Assembly: GCA_015494165.1 (NCBI GenBank)
Contig: WGBS01000177.1
Coordinates: 1 to 15,417 of the forward strand
Direction of reading: 5' to 3'
From: Gammaproteobacteria bacterium
GTDB lineage: Bacteria; Pseudomonadota; Gammaproteobacteria; S144-34
Length of the DNA stretch: 15,417 bases
Position numbers and translations under genes: made by a program. The notes beneath the pieces were generated by a model. That model worked only from the letters and a program-made list of their open reading frames with translations, was not told the origin of the DNA and searched no databases. How positions within the stretch are numbered: position 1 is the first letter of the stretch; every line of letters begins with the position of its first letter. Of this stretch, positions 7,623 through 15,417 are shown one piece after another.

Positions 7623-8252
7623 TTACACGATCCGGTGGTTCCCCGCCACCAGGTAGAGCTCGCGCGAGCGCGCGCGTGAGGCGGGCGGCTTGCGCAGGCG
7701 CACGCGCCCGAAGCGCCCGCGCACCTCGCGCACGAAGGCGTCCAGGCCCTCGCCCTGGAAGACCTTGACCACCAGCGCGCCCCCGGGGCGCAGGATGCGC
7801 CCCGCGAGGTCGAGGGCGAGCTCGGCGAGCGCCATCGCCCGCGGCTGGTCCACCGACGCCACACCGGACAAGTTGGGGGCCATGTCCGAGAGCACAAGGT
7901 CCACCGCCTCCTGCCCCAGCACATGCAAGAGCCGGTCCAGCACCGCCGGGTCCTCGAAGTCGCCCTGCACGAAGGTCACGCCCGGGATGGGCTCCATCGG
8001 CAGGCGGTCCAGGGCCACCACCCGCCCCCGGGGGCCCACGCGGCGGGCGGCGTAGGCCGACCAGCTCCCGGGGGCGGCGCCGAGGTCCACCACCCGCATC
8101 CCGGGCCGCAGCAGGCCCTCCTGGCGGTCGAGCGCCTCGAGCTTGAAGGCCGCCCGCGAGCGCTCGCCCTCGGCCCGCGCGCGCCGCACGTAGGGGTCCG
8201 CGGTGTGGGCGGCGGCCCACTGGCGCGTGCGCCGGCGCCGCCGCCCGCTCAT
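7623..8252 (-). CDS. rlmE: 23S rRNA (uridine-2'-O-)-methyltransferase RlmE
   Basis: A 209-aa FtsJ/RrmJ enzyme that methylates the 2'-O of U2552 in the 23S A loop, a late step of 50S maturation. The SAM-binding motif DLGAAPGSWS (56-65) and the catalytic tetrad Lys37, Asp123 (LSDMAPN), Lys163 (VVKVFQGEG), Glu198 (SRELYLV) are all present. Length is identical to the E. coli protein. The ATG at 8252 overlaps the stop codon of the upstream small membrane-protein gene (ATGA), suggesting translational coupling. ftsH follows in the same direction. Confidence 0.97.
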   Translation of the reverse strand: MSGRRRRRTRQWAAAHTADPYVRRARAEGERSRAAFKLEALDRQEGLLRPGMRVVDLGAAPGSWSAYAARRVGPRGRVVALDRLPMEPIPGVTFVQGDFEDPAVLDRLLHVLGQEAVDLVLSDMAPNLSGVASVDQPRAMALAELALDLAGRILRPGGALVVKVFQGEGLDAFVREVRGRFGRVRLRKPPASRARSRELYLVAGNHRIV

Positions 8253-8491
8253 CCGTCCCCCTCCCGGCCGCGGCGCGCGGCCGCGAGCACGCGCCGCGCG
8301 CGCCAGACCAGCCACGCGGCGGCGGCAAGGCCGTAGCCGCCGAGGAGCAGGATCTGGCCGCCCGCCCCCTCCGCGAGCCGCGGGTGCGCGGTCAGCAGGA
8401 CGAGCCCGACCACCAGCAGCACGCCCAGCTCGAGCTTGACGGGATTGAGCGGGCTCGGCCCCACCCGCAGTCCCCGGCGCTCACCGCCCAC
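8249..8491 (-). CDS. small two-helix membrane protein of unknown function
   Basis: An 80-aa protein I do not recognise. After a basic N-terminus it has two hydrophobic segments: about 21-36 (ELGVLLVVGLVLL) and about 46-63 (GQILLLGGYGLAAAAWLVW), followed by a strongly basic C-terminal tail (RARRVLAAARRGRE). This suggests a hairpin in the inner membrane with both ends in the cytoplasm. The GTG at 8491 is chosen because GGAGG stands 5 nt upstream; a GTG at residue 10 is the alternative. Its TGA overlaps the rlmE ATG, so it is first in the rlmE-ftsH unit. The coupling to rlmE, the hydrophobic pattern and a ribosome-binding site support a real gene. Confidence 0.62.
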   Translation of the reverse strand: MGGERRGLRVGPSPLNPVKLELGVLLVVGLVLLTAHPRLAEGAGGQILLLGGYGLAAAAWLVWRARRVLAAARRGREGDG

Positions 8492-8518
8492 GTCCGCCTC
8501 CCGCCCCGCCGGATGCGC

Positions 8519-8524
8519 TACACT
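8519..8524 (+). promoter_or_regulatory. candidate -10 box for yhbY
   Basis: TACACT (8519-8524), 31 nt before the yhbY ATG, in the 64-bp divergent spacer. No convincing -35 at 17 nt. The position and the local drop in GC are the only support. Confidence 0.3.
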
Positions 8525-8555
8525 GCGCGCCCCCGCACCGAAAGGCGCCGCGACC

Positions 8556-8837
8556 ATGCCCGTCACGCTGAGCGAGAAGGAGCGCAAGGCCCTGCGCCGG
8601 CTGGCGCACCACCGCAGGCCCGTGGTGATCGTGGGTGCGGCGGGCGTCACGGAGGCCCTGGTGGCGGAGCTCGACCGGGCGCTCGCCCGGCACGAGCTGC
8701 TCAAGGTGCGCGTCAACGCCCCGGACCGCGAGACGCGGGATGCCATGATCGCCGAGCTCTGCGCGCGCACGGACGCCGCCCTGGTGCAGCGCGTGGGCCA
8801 CGTAGCCGTCCTCTACCGCCCGAACCCCGAAAGATAG
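8556..8837 (+). CDS. yhbY: CRM-domain ribosome assembly protein YhbY
   Basis: A 93-aa protein made of a single CRS1-YhbY (CRM) RNA-binding domain, which associates with pre-50S particles. It shows the family layout: LSEKERKALRRLAHH (5-19), PVVIVGAAGVTEALV with the GxxG RNA-binding loop (27-30), HELLKVRVN (46-54), and VQRVGHVAVLYR (77-88). The ATG at 8556 has AAAGG about 10 nt upstream. It is transcribed divergently from the rlmE unit and convergently with the DUF4149 gene, the arrangement seen in many gammaproteobacteria. Confidence 0.93.
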   Translation: MPVTLSEKERKALRRLAHHRRPVVIVGAAGVTEALVAELDRALARHELLKVRVNAPDRETRDAMIAELCARTDAALVQRVGHVAVLYRPNPER

Positions 8838-8914
8838 CCCGCGTTCCCGCAGCCTGAGGGCCGCGCCGGGCTGCACCGGGCTGCAGCTGCCCCGTGCTGC
8901 CCGCCGCAGGTCCT

Positions 8915-9358
8915 TCACTCCCTCGCCAGGGCCCACACGCCGAGGGCGGCGACCGCCACGTGCAGCGCCGAGGCGATGCCGTGAAGCCGTACGAAGCGCA
9001 CCGCCTCGGCGCTGCCGGGCTCCAGCCCGCCGGCGCGCAGGACCTCCATGACGGGGGCGAGGCCGAAGTGGCCGGCGGCGACCAGCGCCGCCATCGCCAG
9101 CACGAGCTGCACGCGCCGGCGCGCCAGCGCCCGCCGGCCCTCGCGCCACAGCGCAGCCGCGAGGATGAGCGCGGCGGCGACGAGGCCCGCCCGCGCCGTC
9201 ACGGCGAACAGCCGCGAGGCGAGCTCGCCCGCGAGCCTGCGGTCCTCCAGCACGGCGAAGGCCGCGGGCGCGGCGATGAAGCCGATGGCCCACACCGCCC
9301 CGACCCACAGGCCGAGCAGCACGCGCTCTGCGGCCGGCAGCCAGGCGGCGCGGGCCAC
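8915..9358 (-). CDS. DUF4149 (TMEM205-like) membrane protein
   Basis: A 147-aa protein with four predicted membrane helices: about 11-36 (VLLGLWVGAVWAIGFIAAPAAF), 57-71, 84-107 (VQLVLAMAALVAAGHFG) and 126-145. The layout and FIAAPAAFAVL fit the DUF4149 family often found next to greA in gammaproteobacteria; its function is unknown. The start is GTG at 9358, only 4 bp after the greA stop, so it is the last gene of carAB-greA-DUF4149. The 77-bp gap to convergent yhbY holds a CCGGGCTGCA direct repeat but no clear terminator. Confidence 0.82.
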   Translation of the reverse strand: MARAAWLPAAERVLLGLWVGAVWAIGFIAAPAAFAVLEDRRLAGELASRLFAVTARAGLVAAALILAAALWREGRRALARRRVQLVLAMAALVAAGHFGLAPVMEVLRAGGLEPGSAEAVRFVRLHGIASALHVAVAALGVWALARE

Positions 9359-9362
9359 GGCC

Positions 9363-9835
9363 TCACTCGTAGCGGACGGCGACGATCTCGTAGCGGCGCT
9401 CGCCCGCCGGCGCCTTCACCGTCACGACGTCGCCTTCCTCGCGGCCGATCAGCGCGCGGGCGATCGGCGAGTTGACGGAGACGAGGCCCTGGCCGATGTC
9501 GGCCTCGTCCTCGCCCACGATCTGGTAGGTGACCTCCTCGCCCGTCTCCTCGTCGAGGAGCTCGACCGTGGCGCCGAAGACCACCTTGCCGTTGGCGTTG
9601 ATCTGGCGCACGTCGATGATCTGGGCGTTGGCGAGCTTGGCCTCGATCTCGCGGATGCGGCCCTCGATGAAGCCCTGCTGCTCCTTGGCCGCGGCGTACT
9701 CGGCGTTCTCGCGCAGATCGCCGTGGGCGCGCGCCTCCGCGATGGCCTGGATCACCCGCGGGCGCTCGACCTGCTTGAGCCGCGCGAGCTCCTCGCGCAG
9801 CTTCTCCGCGCCGCGCACCGTCATCGGAGTCTTGC

Positions 9836-9839
<4 letters not shown>
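9363..9839 (-). CDS. greA: transcription elongation factor GreA
   Basis: A 158-aa factor, the exact family length, that inserts its coiled coil into the RNA polymerase secondary channel and stimulates cleavage of backtracked RNA. The N-terminal coiled coil (about 8-75) carries the tip acids Asp41 and Glu44 in HGDLRENAEY. The C-terminal FKBP-like domain includes VNSPIARALIGREEGD. The ATG at 9839 overlaps the carB TGA (ATGA), so translation is probably coupled to carB. A carAB-greA linkage is known in Pseudomonas aeruginosa. Confidence 0.97.
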
Positions 9840-13057
<3,218 letters not shown>

Positions 13058-13069
13058 CGAAGCCGCTGT

Positions 13070-13104
13070 ACGGTCTGCGGTTTGCGGTCTACGGTCCGCG
13101 GCCG
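13070..13104 (+). repeat. degenerate heptanucleotide tandem array C (CGGTCTR type)
   Basis: In the 60-bp carA-carB spacer: ACGGTCT, GCGGTTT, GCGGTCT, ACGGTCC, GCGGCCG, an exact 7-nt period with CGG at positions 2-4 of each unit, running on into GC-rich sequence up to the carA stop. It resembles array A in period and core but has TCT in place of GTG/GTA. Confidence 0.75.
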
Positions 13105-13117
13105 GCCGCGGCCGCGC

Positions 13118-14216
13118 TCACGAGGCCTCTTCCATGAGCCGGACGAAGCGGTCGAAGAGCCCCGCGACGTCGTGGGGCCCGGGGCTCGCCTCGGGGTGGC
13201 CCTGGAAGCCGAAGGCGGGGCGGTCGCTGCGCTCGATCCCCTGCAGGGTGCCGTCGAAGAGCGAGCGGTGCGTTGCGCGCAGCACCTCCGGCAGGCTCGC
13301 CTCGTCCACGGCGAAGCCGTGGTTCTGCGAGCTGATCATGACCCGCCCCGTGGTGGCCGAACTTCATCTTGACCGTGCGCGCGCCGCTCGCCAGCCCCAG
13401 GAGCTGGTGGCCGAGGCAGATGCCGAAGGCCGGCAGGCCGTCGTCCACGAGCTCGCGGATCGCCGCGATGGCGTAGTCGCAGGGCTCGGGGTCGCCGGGC
13501 CCGTTCGAGAGGAAGACCCCGTCCGGCGCGAGCGCGCGCACCTCCGCCGCCGGCGTCGTCGCCGGCACCACCGTGACACGGCAGCCGCGGTCCACCAGCA
13601 TGCGCAGGATGTTGCGCTTGACGCCGAAGTCGTAGGCCACCACGTGGAAGCGCGCCTCGGGCCGCGCCGGGCGCCCGTCGCCGAGCCAGTCGAGGCTGCC
13701 CTCGGTCCACTCGTAGGGCTCGGCCACGGTCACCTCGCGGGCGAGGTCCATGCCGGCGAGCCCCGGAAAGGCGCGCGCCGCCTCCACCGCGGCCTCCGGG
13801 TCCGGATCGGGGCCCGCCACGATGCAGCCCGCCTGGGCGCCCTTCTCGCGCAGCACCCGCGTCAGGCGGCGGGTGTCGATCTCGGCGATGCCGACCACGC
13901 CGTGGGCGCGCAGGTACTCGGGCAGGGTCTGGCGCGCGCGCCAGCTGCTCACGCGCGGCGGGACGTCACGCACCACGAGGCCGGCGACGTGGACGCCGCC
14001 CGACTCCTCGTCCTGCGGGTTGACGCCCACGTTGCCGATGTGCGGGCAGGTGAGCGTGACGATCTGGCGCCGGTAGGAAGGATCCGTGAGGATCTCCTGG
14101 TAGCCCGTCATCGCGGTGTTGAACACCACCTCGCCGACGGCCTGCCCCTCGGCGCCAATGGAGATCCCGCGGAAGAGGCTTCCGTCCTCCAGGGCGAGCA
14201 GGGCGGGCGTCGTCAA
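13118..14216 (-). pseudogene. carA: carbamoyl-phosphate synthase small subunit, frameshifted
   Basis: Glutaminase subunit that supplies ammonia to CarB. The first part (14216 to about 13347, about 290 aa) runs from LEDGSLFRG through EVVFNTAMTGYQEILTDPSY, FLSNGPGDPEPCDYA and the catalytic Cys267 in FGICLGHQ, to MKFGHHG. The C-terminal part continues in another frame from MISSQNHGF (13339) through GFQGHPEASPGPHD, with the His and Glu of the triad, to the TGA at 13118. Between the HH and this Met there are 10 nt where the family has about 42, so the NHPV segment is lost and the frame shifts. As written, no intact CarA is made. Since carA is needed and all else is well conserved, an assembly/sequencing error is as likely as a real mutation. 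The start is TTG 14216, with GGAG 8 nt upstream. Confidence 0.9.
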
Positions 14217-14245
14217 GGCTCGGGCTCCGGCGGCGCACACACAAA

Positions 14246-14273
14246 GCGGGACGGGCCCGCCGGCCCCTCCCGC
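14246..14273 (-). promoter_or_regulatory. 5' leader stem-loop of carA
   Basis: On the minus strand GCGGGA (14273-14268) pairs with TCCCGC (14251-14246), with an inner GGGC/GCCC stem and one G-G mismatch, followed by TTTGTGTGT. It would lie at the extreme 5' end of the carA mRNA, about 30 nt before the start codon. It could be a stabilising 5' hairpin or a weak attenuator. No leader peptide is evident. Confidence 0.4.
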
Positions 14274-14283
14274 TCGCCGCGCG

Positions 14284-14312
14284 ATTGTAAGGGAAATCCC
14301 CGCGGGCCAAAA
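14284..14312 (-). promoter_or_regulatory. candidate carA promoter
   Basis: TACAAT -10 box (14289-14284, 5 of 6 consensus), with TTTTGG at 17 nt or TTGGCC at 15 nt as the -35. It stands about 70 nt upstream of the carA TTG. The -35 sits in the loop of a palindrome GCGGGC-TTTTG-GCCCGC (14318-14302), which is itself REP-like or a relic terminator of the missing upstream gene. Confidence 0.55.
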
Positions 14313-14458
14313 GCCCGCCCGGGCGCTCCGCATGAGACGGGCAGGCCCGGCTCGCGCACAGGTCGCGGCCAACCGGAGGCAGCGGACCCGGGCGCGAAAC
14401 CGTCCCGCCCGGCGCGGTCCGAAGCCGGCCCGCCCCGGCCGACTGCCTTCCCTTCCCT

Positions 14459-14480
14459 GCGGGCCGTGGCCCGCTCCTAC
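14459..14480 (-). repeat. REP-like palindrome next to the dapB remnant
   Basis: Minus strand GTAGGAGCGGGCCACGGCCC and two more bases: the GTAGGAG head followed by a 7-bp stem GCGGGCC/GGCCCGC is typical of Pseudomonas/Xanthomonas REP sequences. Its TAG forms the stop codon of the dapB-derived frame, and its first two bases overlap the end of the 110-bp repeat copy 1. Confidence 0.6.
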
Positions 14481-14539
14481 GCCTCGCGCAGGCCGAGGAC
14501 GTCCTGCATGTCGTAGAGGCCGGGGCCGCGGGCGGCGCT
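14477..14539 (-). pseudogene. dapB: 3' remnant of dapB (dihydrodipicolinate reductase)
   Basis: In a frame different from the DUF5615 gene, the minus strand reads SAARGPGLYDMQDVLGLREA-stop. GLYDMQDVLGL is the characteristic C-terminus of gammaproteobacterial DapB (lysine pathway), the gene normally just upstream of carA. Upstream of these residues the frame reads STATATASARFPYVRR, which does not resemble DapB and is DUF5615 DNA. So only the last 15-20 codons remain, joined to the toxin-like gene. Short, but the position is exactly right. Confidence 0.6.
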
Positions 14540-14588
14540 ACGGCGCACGTACGGGAAGCGGGCGCTTGCGGTAGCGGTCGCGGTCGAG
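14479..14588. repeat. 110-bp direct repeat, copy 1
   Basis: Identical base for base to 15308-15417. It contains the last 16 codons plus stop of the DUF5615 gene and the dapB 3' remnant. The base just outside the low-coordinate end differs (T here, C in copy 2), changing the dapB-frame stop from TAG to TGA. Unit distance is 829 bp. Confidence 0.97.
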
Positions 14589-14909
14589 CACCACGAAATG
14601 CCTGGCCAGGTCAGGATCCTGGGCCGCGAGCGCGAGCAGCAGCTCGGCCGGCTCCTCGGGCCACGCGGGCACGAAACGCAGGTAGACCACCGCGGGAGGC
14701 AGATGGGAGGCCGCGGCCGCGCTGAAGACGAGGTTGCCGAAGTCCCGGCCGAAGGTGACGACCGCCCGGCCCTCCGACGCCGCGAGCGCGAGGACCGTCG
14801 CGTCGTCCGCGCCCGGGCAACGCGCCGCCACGCCCTCGACGTCCCAGCCCGCCCGGCGCAGCCGCGCGAGTGAGGCGGCGGGGACGTTCTCGTCCGCCAG
14901 CCACCTCAA
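14538..14909 (-). CDS. DUF5615 (PIN-like) putative toxin
   Basis: A 123-aa PIN-like fold protein: MRWLADENVP (Asp6, Glu7), GWDVEGVA, GADDATVLALAASEGRAVVT, FGRDFGNLVF, and a C-terminal VVLDRDRYRKRPLP of the kind common in DUF5615. This family pairs with DUF433 proteins in toxin-antitoxin-like loci and is a suspected nuclease. The usual TFDxDFG motif reads TFGRDFG, so one acidic residue is Gly and activity may be reduced. The TTG start at 14909 overlaps the DUF433 stop (TTGA), with GAGGAA about 6 nt upstream. The last VRAP residues run into dapB-derived DNA. The 3' end lies in the 110-bp repeat. Confidence 0.78.
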   Translation of the reverse strand: MRWLADENVPAASLARLRRAGWDVEGVAARCPGADDATVLALAASEGRAVVTFGRDFGNLVFSAAAASHLPPAVVYLRFVPAWPEEPAELLLALAAQDPDLARHFVVLDRDRYRKRPLPVRAP

Positions 14910-15145
14910 CCAAGCTTCCTCAAGGCGGCCTCGGCCTCTTCGGCCAGGCAGGCCTGGATGTACGCGAACACGGCCCGGAGGTCGTCTGGCTCGAGCTGCG
15001 GGTAGTTCTCGAGGATCTGGGCCTCGCTCCAGCCCTCGGCGAGCAGGGAGAGCAGGAAGTCGACGGACAGCCGCGTGCCCCGCACCACGGGCTTGCCGCC
15101 CTGGACGGCGGGGTCGGCGACGATGCGTGCCTTCCAGTCGACCAT
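14906..15145 (-). CDS. DUF433 putative antitoxin
   Basis: A 79-aa protein with the DUF433 signature: RIVADPAVQGGKPVVRGTRL (7-26), VDFLLSLLAEGWSEAQILENYP (28-49), L..DDLRAVFAYI (51-63). DUF433 is a winged-helix-like DNA-binding fold, usually encoded directly before a DUF5615/PIN-like partner and presumed to be its antitoxin and repressor. The ATG at 15145 is chosen because similarity starts there; GGAGG lies about 13 nt upstream and AAGG closer. The stop overlaps the TTG of the next gene by 4 nt. Confidence 0.82.
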   Translation of the reverse strand: MVDWKARIVADPAVQGGKPVVRGTRLSVDFLLSLLAEGWSEAQILENYPQLEPDDLRAVFAYIQACLAEEAEAALRKLG

Positions 15146-15305
15146 GGCCTTGCTGCCGCCTCCGGGATGCGCGCCTTGCAACAGCTTAGCACCGGCACGA
15201 AGGGCGGTGAGGCATCGGAAGACGTGATGGCCCGGGCGTCCCACCCCGCCGGACGCGCCGCGGCTCGTGGACCGGGCACGCGCGGCCGCGGCGGAGCGCG
15301 GAGGC
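15146..15305. other. spacer upstream of the DUF433 gene, no gene seen
   Basis: A 160-bp GC-rich stretch without a supportable coding region. A TAAGCT box on the minus strand (15188-15183) is about 38 nt before the DUF433 ATG and could be a -10, but no -35 is recognisable. If a promoter for the DUF433-DUF5615 pair exists, it should be here. Confidence 0.4.
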
Positions 15306-15417
15306 TCACGCCTCGCGCAGGCCGAGGACGTCCTGCATGTCGTAGAGGCCGGGGCCGCGGGCGGCGCTACGGCGCACGTACGGGAAGCGGGCGCTTGCGG
15401 TAGCGGTCGCGGTCGAG
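15306..15417 (-). pseudogene. 110-bp repeat copy 2: tail of a second DUF5615 gene plus dapB remnant
   Basis: Positions 15308-15417 repeat 14479-14588 exactly and stop at the last base of the window. On the minus strand they encode LDRDRYRKRPLPVRAP-stop (15417-15367), the tail of a DUF5615 protein entering from outside, and the dapB C-terminus ending in TGA at 15306-15308. Because the copy includes the DUF5615-dapB junction, it probably derives from duplication of the whole 829-bp module rather than from an ancestral dapB end (inference). Confidence 0.65.

Noticed and set aside
8838..8914. Possible terminator between convergent yhbY and the DUF4149 gene
   Set aside because: GC-rich with a short GGGC/GCCC stem and a CCGGGCTGCA repeat, but no T-run on either strand; not enough to call.
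13339..13349. Programmed frameshifting in carA
   Set aside because: No classical slippery heptamer, and about 11 conserved residues are physically missing, so a frameshift alone would not restore CarA.

Overview
The window reads as a chromosomal segment of a very GC-rich gammaproteobacterium (about 70% G+C by eye). A sulfur-metabolising Chromatiales/Ectothiorhodospiraceae-type organism is my inference. The basis is the gene order carA-carB-greA-(DUF4149)-yhbY-rlmE-ftsH-folP-glmM-tpiA-secG-tRNA-Leu(GAG), which matches Pseudomonas and, in part, E. coli, together with a DsrC-family sulfur-relay gene. Nearly all genes lie on the minus strand; only yhbY and the DsrC-like gene lie on the plus strand.

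Right to left (the main direction of transcription). The right edge (14.5-15.4 kb) carries a DUF433/DUF5615 antitoxin-toxin-like pair, a remnant of the 3' end of dapB (the usual gene upstream of carA), and an exact 110-bp direct repeat whose second copy ends on the last base of the window. carAB-greA-DUF4149 follow as one operon (9.0-14.3 kb). carA is broken by a frameshift with loss of about 32 nt in a conserved part of the glutaminase domain. After convergent yhbY come a small membrane-protein gene, rlmE and ftsH (5.6-8.5 kb), ending at a strong intrinsic terminator. Then folP-glmM (3.2-5.5 kb), and tpiA-secG-tRNA-Leu (1.5-2.9 kb), which also ends at an intrinsic terminator.

The left edge (0-1.4 kb) breaks the usual synteny. 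Where rimP-nusA-infB would be expected there is a VapBC-type toxin-antitoxin pair and a convergent DsrC-family gene. That DsrC protein keeps CysB but has Ala exactly where the penultimate catalytic CysA should be. The conserved block is therefore bordered on both sides by toxin-antitoxin-like modules.

The intergenic DNA is unusual. Three spacers (glmM/tpiA twice, carA/carB once) carry degenerate tandem arrays with a strict 7-nt period around a CGG core, and REP-like palindromes of the type known from Pseudomonas and Xanthomonas sit in two spacers. The housekeeping genes cover pyrimidine/arginine precursors (carAB), transcript fidelity (greA), ribosome maturation (yhbY, rlmE), membrane-protein quality control (ftsH), folate (folP), cell-wall precursor (glmM), glycolysis (tpiA) and protein export (secG). 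I saw no CRISPR array, no transposase and no phage genes.
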